Shown here one piece after another: positions 25,687-33,147 of a stretch of 50,204 bases of DNA. The notes below the pieces were generated by a model that saw only the letters and a program-made list of their open reading frames with translations, searched no databases and was not told where the DNA came from. Source of the DNA: Paraburkholderia tuberum STM678 (GTDB taxonomy: Bacteria > Pseudomonadota > Gammaproteobacteria > Burkholderiales > Burkholderiaceae); the NCBI RefSeq assembly GCF_902833905.1, contig NZ_CADFGP010000038.1:31908-82111 (forward strand), read 5' to 3'. Made by a program: the position numbers and the translations under genes. Position 1 is the stretch's first letter; every line of letters begins with the position of its first letter.

Positions 25687-26628
25687 ATGGACCTCAAGCA
25701 AATTCAGTACTTCATCGCGCTGTTCGAGGACGGCTCGGTTACGCGGGCGGCCAAGCGCCTGAATATCGTGCAGCCCGCGCTCAGCATGCAGATCGCGAAG
25801 CTCGAGGACGAACTGCATCAGCAACTCTTCGAGCGCGGCGCGCACGGCATGGCGCCGACCGCGGCGGGGCGGCTGATGTATCGCCTGTTTCTGCCGATCA
25901 TGCGCGACCTCGCACACGCGCGGCAGCAGATCGTTCAGCGCGATGAAGTCGTGACGGGACACGTCGGCATCGGGCTGATTGCGTCCGTCACGGAGAGCGT
26001 GCTCGCGGATTCGCTCTCGCGCTTTCATGCGCTATATCCGGATGTCGAAGTCACGGTCGCCGACGGCTACAGCGCGACTTTCATCGACTGGGTGGCGGGC
26101 GGTCAGCTGGATGCCGCGATCATCAACAAGCCGCGCGCGCGTCTGTCGCTCGACTCCCGCGCGCTGCTCGACGAAGAGATGGTGCTCGCAACCAGCGCCG
26201 CGCACGGCCCCGATCTGCCGCACGCCATTGAACTCGCGCAACTGCCCGAACTGGAACTCGTGCTGCCGACCAAGCGCCACGGCCTGCGCGGCGTGCTCGA
26301 CAGCGCCGCGCAGCATGAAGACGTGCTGCTCGCGCCGCGCTTCGAAATCGACGTGCTCTCGACCATCCTCAAGCTCGTCGAAAACACGCGCTTTGCGACG
26401 ATCCTGCCGCGCATCGTGGTCGAGCGCGCGGCGCGGCATGGCACCTTGCGCGCGTGCCCGATTCTCGCGCCGCGCATCGTGCGGCATGTCGTCTGCGTGA
26501 GCCATCCGCGAAGGCCGTTGAGCGCGGCGGCCGAAGCGCTGATCGCGATCATCGGCGACGAGCTGCATCAAGCCTCGAATATTTCGTGTAACGAACCATC
26601 GCGTTCTTTGAAGGAACGCTCCGCATGA
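25687..26628 (+). CDS. LysR-family regulator, likely HmfR-type (copy 2)
   Basis: A 313-residue LysR protein whose first 60 residues (MDLKQIQYFIALFEDGSVTR, AAKRLNIVQPALSMQIAKLE) and much of the effector domain closely match the regulator at 11893. It starts just after GAGGGGTGAG and is divergent from hmfF, so control of the furan operon is very likely. Its stop overlaps the start of the aldehyde dehydrogenase remnant (ATGA at 26625-26628), so in the ancestor the two were one transcript. The C-terminal tail is about ten residues longer than in copy 1 (ASNISCNEPSRSLKER), read through the ribosome binding site of the next gene. Confidence 0.88.
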   Translation: MDLKQIQYFIALFEDGSVTRAAKRLNIVQPALSMQIAKLEDELHQQLFERGAHGMAPTAAGRLMYRLFLPIMRDLAHARQQIVQRDEVVTGHVGIGLIASVTESVLADSLSRFHALYPDVEVTVADGYSATFIDWVAGGQLDAAIINKPRARLSLDSRALLDEEMVLATSAAHGPDLPHAIELAQLPELELVLPTKRHGLRGVLDSAAQHEDVLLAPRFEIDVLSTILKLVENTRFATILPRIVVERAARHGTLRACPILAPRIVRHVVCVSHPRRPLSAAAEALIAIIGDELHQASNISCNEPSRSLKERSA

Positions 26629-27227
26629 ACGCATCACGCTGGATTGCCGGCGAATGGACCGGCACGCCTACGCTCGACAGCATCGATCCCGCCACGGGCG
26701 AGGCCATCGGCCAGTTCGCCGACGGCGGCGCGGATGAAGCCGATGCCGCCATCGCCGCCGCGCGCCATGGGTTCGATCGCACGACGTGGGCGCAGGATGC
26801 ACGTCTGCGCCAGGACGTGCTGCTCGGCGCGGGCTCCGGCCATGCGTTTCTGTCGCCGACGCTCGTCGAGCATGGCGATCCGAAGGCGTTCTTCTGTCAG
26901 GACGAGATTTTCGGGCTGTTCGTCACGCTCGAAGTTTTTGAAAGCGAGCAGGAAGCACTTGAGAAGGCCAACGATACGGTCTTCGGCCTGTCGGCCAGCG
27001 TGTGGACGCACGACGGCGCGCGCGCGTTGCGCACCGCGCGGGCGCTGCGCAACGGGACAGTGTGGATCAACGATCACAACTAGCTGTTCGCGCAAGCGGA
27101 AACGGGCGGCTACCGGCAAAGCGGGCTCGGGCGTCTGCACGGTTACGACGCGCTCGCCGACTTCACCGAGATCAAGCACATCTGCATGCCGGCGGGCATC
27201 GTGGAAGGCGTGGCTCCGCTTCGTTGA
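26625..27227 (+). pseudogene. Aldehyde dehydrogenase, internally deleted and with an in-frame stop
   Basis: The ATG at 26625 opens a normal NAD-dependent aldehyde dehydrogenase N-terminus (RWIAGEWTGTPTLDSIDPAT). After about residue 64 (near 26818) the sequence jumps to the C-terminal third (SPTLVEHGDPKAFFCQDEIF, FGLSASVWTHDGARA), so about 280 residues with the NAD site, catalytic Glu and catalytic Cys are missing. The frame then meets TAG at 27081-27083, where the family has a Gln codon (CAG), and continues in frame as LFAQAETGGYRQSGLGRLHG to a TGA at 27227. Two independent lesions make it dead. In an hmf setting it would have oxidised furfural or HMF-derived aldehydes. Confidence 0.9.
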
Positions 27228-27244
27228 TGCGCCAAAGGCGCGTG

Positions 27245-27420
27245 CTAGCGTCCGCCGCTATGCGGCATCAACGCGGCAAGCCGGATCGCGACCGCCACCG
27301 CGCCGCCATCGGGCCAACCCACCGCACGCTCGCCGAGATAGCTCGCGCGTCCGGCGCGTGGCGCCATGCTCGCGGTTTCGTCCGCGCCCTTAGCCGTCGA
27401 GGCCGCATTCCAGCCCAGAG
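27245..27420 (-). pseudogene. C-terminal remnant of a DhaL-type dihydroxyacetone kinase domain
   Basis: On the minus strand a frame ending at TAG 27247-27245 reads GADETASMAPRAGRASYLGE followed by RAVGWPDGGAVAVAIRLAAL. This matches the last 50 residues of DhaL-type ATP-binding domains, which end MxPRxGRASYLGERxxGxxDPGAxA. Nothing upstream of about 27420 continues it, because the IS21-type remnant begins there on the other strand. It is a fragment only. A link to neighbouring genes is not apparent. Confidence 0.72.
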
Positions 27421-27421
27421 T

Positions 27422-27610
27422 AAAAAACCCCGCGATAAGCCGAAAGCAGAGTTGTCGGTCCTTCTGGCGCAGAGATGGGTCATCGCCCGCCTACGCAATC
27501 AGCGCTTCTTCAGCCTGGACGACGCGCTCGGTGACTATCTGCTCGATCTCCGGCGACCCGTGCCTCCGCTCGATCCGGCGATCGATTTCGCATTCAAATC
27601 AGTGGCTTAG
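27422..27610 (+). mobile_element. istA: IS21-family transposase (IstA) fragment
   Basis: The plus-strand frame from 27422 reads KKPRDKPKAELSVLLAQRWV and then IARLRNQRFFSLDDALGDYL, the conserved segment after the DDE domain of IstA transposases (KPKDKPKVExxVxxxxRWIxARLRxxxFFSLxEL). It breaks down after LLDL and stops at 27610. Neither the catalytic core nor an IstB gene is present. It abuts the DhaL remnant, so the insertion probably caused that truncation. A separate IS21-like left end is found at 31.1-31.4 kb. Confidence 0.68.
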
Positions 27611-27866
27611 GTCGAGATGGGAGATGCGGGATACGGCGGATTTTTTGCGAATCCCGGCCGACCCTCCGTCTCGCTCAAAATACCGGAAGCCGAATCAGCG
27701 CGCTGAAAACCTGGCGCTCTCGTTACAACGTAATGGCGGGAATGTTCTATGACGCCGACTTTTGGTCCCTTCTACTCTCTACCGATCCTTACTTTTTGAA
27801 GCGCGATCGATTACGCATGTGGGTGATGCTTTCACGGCACGCTCACAGCAACTACGGGAGTATCGA

Positions 27867-29222
27867 ATGTCTAAGGCACCGTCCCCTGAAGTCGATATTA
27901 GAACACTGCGCAAAGTCATCATGGCTGCCTCGATTGGTAACTTTGTTGAATGGTTCGATTTCGCAGCGTATGGTTTCCTCGCAACTATCCTCACTAGCGA
28001 GTTTTTTCCGAGCAGCGATCCATCCGCGGGCCTCCTGAAGACTTTCGCGGTGTTTGCAGTGGCTTTCGCATTTCGTCCGGTCGGTGGCATAGTGTTTGGC
28101 GTAATTGGAGATAGGATTGGGCGCAAACGCACGCTGGCGCTGACCATCTTGATGATGGCCGGGGCGACCACACTGATCGGCCTGCTGCCGAACTACGCCG
28201 CCATCGGTGCTCTCGCGCCGTTGTTGCTAACCGTGATTCGCTGCGTGCAGGGCTTTTCGGCCGGTGGTGAGTATGCTGGCGCCTGTGCCTACGTAATGGA
28301 GCACGCGCCGCAAAACAAACGCGGCTGGTACGGCAGCTTTATTCCCGTGTCGACTTTTTCTTCATTTGCGATCGCGGCCGTCGTCGCTTATGCGCTTGAT
28401 GCAACGCTTTCGGCTGATGCAATGAGCGCGTGGGGATGGCGCGTGCCGTTCCTCGCGTCCGCACCCATCGGGCTCATCGGGCTGTACCTGCGCATCAGTC
28501 TCAATGAAACACCCGCCTTCCGCGCTCTTGAAGGCGAGCACCAGGTGGCGCATGCGCCGTTGCGCGAAACGTTCCGTACGCAGGCGGGCGGCATTCTGAA
28601 GCTCGGTGCATTTATTTCAGTGACAGCATTGTCCTTCTATACCTTTACTACCTATTTCGCGACATATCTGCAGGTCGTAGGACACATGAGTCGCGCAACT
28701 TCGCTGCTGATCACCGTTGTAGCACTTTTGTTTGCTGCGGCCATTTGTCCGCTTGCCGGCCTGTATTCTGACTTCGCCGGACGCCGCATGACATTATTCA
28801 CCACGTGCGCGCTGTTAATCGTAATCGTCTATCCCTCGTTCTCGCTCGCCGGCTCGGGACAATTTCTGTCAGCACTGATCGGCGTGGCAATGCTCGCGAC
28901 AGGCGCGGTGTTGTCGGGCGTGGTTACGGCTGCGTTGTTGTCGGAAGTGTTCCCAACGAGGATGCGCTATACCGGGTCGGCCATTACCTATAACCTCGCC
29001 TACACGATCTTCGGGGGCACCGCGCCGTTGGTCGCTACCTGGTTGATCGGCACGACCGGAAACAATCTGTCGCCCGCTTTGTATCTGATCGCCGTATCTT
29101 TCATGGGCCTGATCGGCGGGATGATGCTTCCAGAAACTTCACGAATGTCCTTGCAAGATGTGGGCACTGACAACAACCCAGCTATAGGCGAGATGCTCGG
29201 AGCGCAGCGACCGCTCAGGTAG
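27867..29222 (+). CDS. MFS transporter, metabolite:H+ symporter (ProP-like) type
   Basis: A 451-residue, twelve-helix carrier. The first helix region ASIGNFVEWFDFAAYGFLAT and the loop GVIGDRIGRKRTL are the typical MHS signatures, with RCVQGFSAGGEYAGACAY in helix 4 and SDFAGRRM between helices 8 and 9. Start 27867 begins the family's normal N-terminus and has GGGAG upstream; the longer in-frame start at 27762 reads into non-coding sequence. It lies beside a serine hydroxymethyltransferase remnant and the dipeptidase/DUF5943 pair of a betaine-type locus, which fits proline/betaine-like uptake, but the substrate is inferred. Confidence 0.88.
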   Translation: MSKAPSPEVDIRTLRKVIMAASIGNFVEWFDFAAYGFLATILTSEFFPSSDPSAGLLKTFAVFAVAFAFRPVGGIVFGVIGDRIGRKRTLALTILMMAGATTLIGLLPNYAAIGALAPLLLTVIRCVQGFSAGGEYAGACAYVMEHAPQNKRGWYGSFIPVSTFSSFAIAAVVAYALDATLSADAMSAWGWRVPFLASAPIGLIGLYLRISLNETPAFRALEGEHQVAHAPLRETFRTQAGGILKLGAFISVTALSFYTFTTYFATYLQVVGHMSRATSLLITVVALLFAAAICPLAGLYSDFAGRRMTLFTTCALLIVIVYPSFSLAGSGQFLSALIGVAMLATGAVLSGVVTAALLSEVFPTRMRYTGSAITYNLAYTIFGGTAPLVATWLIGTTGNNLSPALYLIAVSFMGLIGGMMLPETSRMSLQDVGTDNNPAIGEMLGAQRPLR

Positions 29223-29420
29223 CCCGGATCGTTCGAAGCTTTCCCGAGACTGCCGGCCGGCACGACGCGCGGCTTTGGCGTCGGCGAATTCCGCGAGGTT
29301 GGCTGCCTGATCCTCGAAGTGTTCGACGCGCTGGGCCACCATCCGGATGGGGATGCGGCCACTGAACAGCGCGTACGCCGTGAGATTTTCGCGCTGTGCG
29401 AACGCTTTCCGATTTACTGA
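29223..29420 (+). pseudogene. glyA: C-terminal fragment of serine hydroxymethyltransferase
   Basis: Directly after the transporter stop, a frame ending at TGA 29418-29420 reads LPAGTTRGFGVGEFREVGCL and ends RREIFALCERFPIY. This is the characteristic end of GlyA (TTRGFG...E...I...V, ...LCxRFPxY). Only about the last 57 residues remain; the pyridoxal-phosphate lysine region is gone. GlyA genes accompany dipeptidase-like and DUF5943 genes in glycine-betaine/dimethylglycine catabolism, so this looks like the broken edge of that locus rather than a random piece. Confidence 0.85.
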
Positions 29421-29490
29421 TTCGCCGAATCGCCAAGCTTGCGCACAGCCATAGCGACCCCACACGCCAGAAGCCTATACGGAGCATCGA

Positions 29491-30462
29491 ATGAGCAATC
29501 TGCATGAGAACAGCATCATCATCGACGGCCTGAACATTTCGAAATTCGACCGCTCGGTGTTCGAGGACATGAGGAAGGGCGGCATCACCGCGGCCAACTG
29601 TACGGTGTCGGTGTGGGAGAGCTTTACGAAGACCGTCGACAACATCTCGTTGATGAAGCAGCAGATCCGCGCAAACAGTGAGTTGCTGACGCTCGTGCGC
29701 ACCACCGAAGACATCGCGCGTGCGAAGAAGGAAAACCGCACTGGGGTGATCCTGGGCTTCCAGAACGCGCATGCGTTCGAGGACAACCTCGGCTATATCG
29801 AAGCCTTCGCCGACATGGGCGTGCGCGTCGTGCAGCTTTGCTACAACACGCAGAACCTGGTCGGCACCGGTTGCTATGAGCGCGACGGTGGGCTGTCCGA
29901 TTTCGGCCGCGAAGTGATTACCGAAATGAACCGCGTCGGGATCATGGTCGATCTGTCGCACGTTGGTGGCAATACGTCGTCGGAGGCCATTGCGTTCTCG
30001 AAGAAGCCGGTCTGCTATTCACATTGCCTGCCGTCGGGTCTCAAGGAGCACCCGCGCAACAAGTCCGATGAACAGCTGAAGGAAATCGCCGAGGCCGGCG
30101 GCTTCATCGGCGTGACGATGTTCGCGCCGTTCCTCAAGCGCGGAATCGATGCGACGGTCGAGGACTACATCGAAGCCATCGACTATGTCGTCAACCTGGC
30201 CGGCGAAGATACGGTGGGCATCGGCACCGATTTCACGCAGGGCTACAGCGTCGACTTCTTCGACTGGCTCACGCACGACAAGGGCCGCTATCGCCGTCTG
30301 ACGAACTTCGGCAAGGTCGTGAACCCGGAAGGCATCCGCACGATCGGCGAGTTCCCGAACCTCACCGCGGCCATGCAGCGCGCAGGCTGGAGCGAGACGC
30401 GCATCCGCAAGATCATGGGCGAAAACTGGGTGCGCGTGTTCCGCGATGTCTGGGGCGCATAA
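29491..30462 (+). CDS. M19 dipeptidase-like protein of the dimethylglycine/betaine locus
   Basis: A 323-residue TIM-barrel protein of the renal-dipeptidase (M19) family. Retained signatures include VDLSHVGGNTSSEAI, VCYSHC and DTVGIGTDFTQGY, holding two histidines and the late Asp. The N-terminal metal motif HxD is replaced by DGLNIS, and the bridging Glu position reads GFQNAHAFED, so zinc binding would differ from true dipeptidases. The divergent subfamily typified by P. aeruginosa PA5396, next to dgcAB, has the same start. Ribosome binding site is GGAGC before the ATG. It probably works in N-methylated glycine catabolism, but its reaction is unknown. Confidence 0.85.
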   Translation: MSNLHENSIIIDGLNISKFDRSVFEDMRKGGITAANCTVSVWESFTKTVDNISLMKQQIRANSELLTLVRTTEDIARAKKENRTGVILGFQNAHAFEDNLGYIEAFADMGVRVVQLCYNTQNLVGTGCYERDGGLSDFGREVITEMNRVGIMVDLSHVGGNTSSEAIAFSKKPVCYSHCLPSGLKEHPRNKSDEQLKEIAEAGGFIGVTMFAPFLKRGIDATVEDYIEAIDYVVNLAGEDTVGIGTDFTQGYSVDFFDWLTHDKGRYRRLTNFGKVVNPEGIRTIGEFPNLTAAMQRAGWSETRIRKIMGENWVRVFRDVWGA

Positions 30463-30555
30463 GCACCGAAGCCCGATCCTCATTCATCGAAACGCGACGG
30501 GCGCCGTGACGAGCGCCTGCGCGAACCGAAACTCACCCCTCGGAGCACCCTCGCG

Positions 30556-31089
30556 ATGCAACCGCAACTGCCGATCGACGTCGATCCGAACACTGGCGTC
30601 TGGACCTCTGACGCACTGCCGATGCTGTACGTCCCGCGCCATTTCTTCACGAACAATCACCAGGCTGTCGAAGAGGCGCTCGGGCGTGATGCCTACGCGG
30701 AGATCCTCTACAAGGCGGGTTACAAGTCGGCCTATCACTGGTGCGACAAGGAAGCAAAGCAGCACGGCATCAGTGGCATAGCCGTATTCGAGCATTACGC
30801 GAAGCGTCTTTCGCAACGAGGATGGGGCATTTTCACGATCGTCGAAGTCGATCCGGTGAGCGCGCGTGCGCGCGTCGAACTCCGTCACTCATCCTTCGTG
30901 CTGGCGCAACCGGGCAAGCACGGCAAGCTTTGCTACATGTTCGCGGGCTGGTTCGCCGGCGCTATGGACTGGGTGAACGACACTACTGAAGCCGGCGAGG
31001 GCGCTCCGCGCTCGCAGTCGAAGGAAGTGCAATGCGCAGCGGAAGGCCACGACCACTGCGTGTTCGAAGTGTCGCCAGTCGCGCAATAA
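30556..31089 (+). CDS. DUF5943 protein with a C-terminal 4-vinyl-reductase (4VR) domain
   Basis: A 177-residue protein beginning MQPQLPIDVDPNTGVWTSD, matching the conserved family beside dgcA in pseudomonads and Burkholderia (PA5397-like). The second half resembles the V4R small-molecule-binding fold and ends KEVQCAAEGHDHCVFEVSP, with the Cys/His-rich motif of that domain. It follows the dipeptidase by 93 bases with GGAGC in front. In complete loci the next genes are the dimethylglycine demethylase subunits; here they are absent and IS21-like sequence follows. Function is not established; a redox or ligand-sensing accessory role is a guess. Confidence 0.85.
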   Translation: MQPQLPIDVDPNTGVWTSDALPMLYVPRHFFTNNHQAVEEALGRDAYAEILYKAGYKSAYHWCDKEAKQHGISGIAVFEHYAKRLSQRGWGIFTIVEVDPVSARARVELRHSSFVLAQPGKHGKLCYMFAGWFAGAMDWVNDTTEAGEGAPRSQSKEVQCAAEGHDHCVFEVSPVAQ

Positions 31090-31099
31090 ACCGTTTTCT

Positions 31100-31413
31100 C
31101 GCAATAAGCTGACCTGAGACGCCGAGAGACGGCGCCAGAGCGTAGGCCATTGCAGTACGCGAGAACGGACATCGTGTCCCTGACGCGACGTACAAGTGCG
31201 TATTCGACGGCAAGTCGAGCGCAGATTCCACGCTTGCCCGAGCGCGGATTCCACGACTGCCCGGGCATGAATTTCACGTGAAGTCGAGCGCTGGAATGTG
31301 AGGTAACCACGCGGGTAACCCATGGCACCCTCGACGTTTTTGCGTCGGGAGTGCGAATGCCGAACAACAGGTTATCCATGCGTCAGATCAAGGAAGTCTT
31401 ACGGCTCTATTAG
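31100..31413 (+). mobile_element. Left end of an IS21-family element with truncated istA
   Basis: Three copies of a 16-base unit at 31217, 31240 and 31263 (GAGCGCAGATTCCACG, GAGCGCGGATTCCACG, GGGCATGAATTTCACG) recur with an exact 23-base period, as in the multiple terminal repeats of IS21 elements. An ATG at 31378 then opens MRQIKEVLRLY, the standard IstA start, and stops at TAG 31411-31413, where the tandem TCTATTAGG repeat (31406-31423) begins. The rest of the element is missing. The outer boundary at about 31100 is approximate. The insertion borders the point where the betaine locus is cut off. Confidence 0.6.
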
Positions 31414-31632
31414 GTCTATTAGGGGGGCCCCGGTAGGCGCGATTTCCTATCATAAGCGCCGGGGTTATGTACCATTAGCGACTCCCCCGCAAAATTGTCA
31501 TAGCGTGACATATAAAATCCGCTGTGCAAGTAGGGCCGACAGGGTCACGGAACGAAATCCGGCCCCCGCAATTCGCCCCCCCTACGGAGCGGTCCGAATT
31601 CAAAGCAGATATCCGCGAACCCAAGCGAGACT

Positions 31633-31659
31633 TGGTGGGCCATGTCGGATTCGAACCGA
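31633..31659 (-). tRNA. Orphan tRNA 3' end (T-arm and acceptor with CCA), possible att scar
   Basis: Read on the minus strand, 27 bases form TCGGTTCGAATCCGACATGG plus CCCACCA: a T-stem, the canonical TTCGAAT T-loop, the closing stem, an acceptor strand ATGGCCC and the encoded ACCA. No matching 5' acceptor GGGCCAT, D-arm or proper anticodon arm was found upstream, so this is a fragment, not a gene. Such 3' ends are left by integration of islands or phages at tRNA genes. Which tRNA it came from is not certain. Confidence 0.5.
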
Positions 31660-31717
31660 GGTTGTCCATTCGGAGGCGGATTATGATCCGGATACTGCGA
31701 AAGCGGACGCTCAGGTC

Positions 31718-31747
31718 GTCGCTACTGAGCACGTCGCTACTGAGCAC
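31718..31747. repeat. 15-base perfect tandem duplication
   Basis: GTCGCTACTGAGCAC occurs twice head-to-tail at 31718-31732 and 31733-31747. It lies about 60 bases from the tRNA fragment in non-coding sequence. Confidence 0.9.
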
Positions 31748-31940
31748 CCTGGAGACTGACCGCTTAGGCCGACAACGTGCTGGCCAATCTGACCGAGCGA
31801 ATGGCCGTTGCATCTCGTTTCGGCCGTTGGTGCCGCCCTTCGATACCTCGGAATTCAAGCAGTTGATATCAACGGCGACGGCAGGCGGTGCCACCGCCTG
31901 CTCTCTGGCTGAGCCGCGCAGACGGCTCAGTGGATCGCCG

Positions 31941-32456
31941 TTATGCATTGGGCCATCCTAGCCGCTGCGCTCGATGAAGCGAGGCTCGTACGACAACCCG
32001 ATGAAAAGGTGCGATGAGCGTAATATAGGCTCGCCCCAGCGGACGATTGTAGAAGACGAGCGTCGTCACTATGAGGCGGGATCGCCCGTGAGATGACGGC
32101 TGCACGAGGACCGACACGCGGAAATCCAGATGCGTGTCATCCTCGCCGAGAACGATCTCGTCGTCATATCGTTCGAATACGTGAAATAGGCTTATCCTGT
32201 CGCCTCCTTTCTCCTTGAGGTCAACTGCTGTCTTCAAGCCGAACGGCCGCACGAGAATGTCCCGGAATCTCAGCAGCATGCCAATCCATGCCGGCTGCCT
32301 GGCAAAGACGTGTCGTGCGAGAGCCTCTGCGTCGTGGCAGGCTCTTTCTGGCAGGTCCACCGAGAACGCGTCCGCGAAATCAGCCAGGCCGTACGACCGT
32401 CTCAGCTGCGAGGTCGGCGGCAAATCGGACTGTTCGATCTTCGGATAGCAATACAT
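31941..32456 (-). CDS. DUF2867 domain-containing protein
   Basis: A 171-residue protein. The start MYCYPKIEQSDLPPTSQLRR, the ADFADAFSVDLPERA segment, the PAWIGMLLRFRDILVRPFGL segment, and the later FRVSVLVQPSSHGRSRLIVT and FYNRPLGRAYITLIAPFHRV stretches follow the DUF2867 pattern, a family of unknown function often found beside SDR or NAD(P)H-binding proteins. The frame is intact. A C-terminal SDR remnant lies just upstream on the same strand, fitting that habit. No ribosome binding site of note. Confidence 0.78.
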   Translation of the reverse strand: MYCYPKIEQSDLPPTSQLRRSYGLADFADAFSVDLPERACHDAEALARHVFARQPAWIGMLLRFRDILVRPFGLKTAVDLKEKGGDRISLFHVFERYDDEIVLGEDDTHLDFRVSVLVQPSSHGRSRLIVTTLVFYNRPLGRAYITLIAPFHRVVVRASLHRAQRLGWPNA

Positions 32457-32492
32457 GTGCGATCACCAATGCGAGGGTCTTGGGCCGAGATA

Positions 32493-32639
32493 TTAGAGCA
32501 ACGAGATGCCGCCGTCGACCACCGACTCCGCGCCCAACATGTACCGCGAAACGTCAGTCGCCAGAAATAGCGCCGCTGTGGCGATATCGCTCGCTTCGCC
32601 CATCCGGCACACCGGCACCTGCACCTCGAAGGCCAGGAG
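32493..32639 (-). pseudogene. C-terminal fragment of an SDR oxidoreductase
   Basis: The minus-strand frame ending at TAA 32495-32493 reads CRMGEASDIATAALFLATDV, then SRYMLGAESVVDGGISLL, the standard C-terminus of classical SDR enzymes (GE..DIA.A..FLASD.S....G....VDGG). Only about 48 residues remain; the NAD site and YxxxK are missing. It joins directly to the end of the truncated TetR gene, so the main part of the SDR gene was deleted. Confidence 0.8.
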
Positions 32640-32665
32640 GCGTCGTACCGACTTTTTTTCTACTG

Positions 32666-33147
32666 CTATGCCGGCAAAAGACCAGCAATACGATAGCTTT
32701 CAATTAACCCATCATAGACAGAGATATCCGCGCGACTTCTGGCAATGAGTTGAGCGCCAGCGACGGCTGCGAAGATGGCGCGAGCACGCCCCTCGCGCTC
32801 CTCGGCGCGGGCAATGGCCGCGGCGGATAGCACCTTGCTCAGCCATGCAACATTCACATCAGCAAAGGCTTGGACCTCTTTCGTCACCGCCTCCGACAAG
32901 TCATCAGATTCGGCGGCCATGAAGCTGCAGAGGCATATGCGATTACCACGCTCCAGTGCCTTGCGAAATGTATCCGGATAGCGGCGCAGACAGTCGATCG
33001 GATTCGCGGATTCGGCCCAAAGTGCATCCAGCGTGGCTGCCGAGTCCTCCCAATAACGCCTCGCCACCGCTGCTCCGAGATCGGACTTGCTTGCGAAGTG
33101 ATGGTAGATGCTCGCGGCCTTGATGCCGACAGCCTCAGCGAGATCAC
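32666..33147 (-). pseudogene. TetR-family regulator lacking its N-terminus
   Basis: The minus-strand frame carries the second half of a TetR helix-turn-helix, GDLAEAVGIKAASIYHHFAS KSDL region, and then a full C-terminal ligand domain (residues such as RYWEDSAATLDALW and GNRICLCSFMAAES, ending YRIAGLLPA). Upstream of about 33147 the reading switches into a glutathione S-transferase on the opposite strand, so the first 25 or so residues, including the start, are lost. An internal ATG at 33067 could start a peptide without a DNA-binding domain. TetR-SDR pairs are common, and the adjacent SDR fragment fits. Confidence 0.82.

Larger units (their letters stand above)
31414..31940. other. Non-coding junction region with short repeats
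   Basis: Apart from the tRNA-like fragment and the 15-base tandem repeat listed separately, I see no gene in these 527 bases. Frames crossing it have irregular composition. It appears to be a patchwork of ends left by rearrangements between the IS21-like end and the DUF2867 gene. Confidence 0.45.

Noticed and set aside
31620..31760. A complete tRNA including a CAT-anticodon-like loop upstream of the T-arm
   Set aside because: The supposed anticodon stem does not pair, no D-arm fits, and the 5' acceptor strand GGGCCAT is missing.
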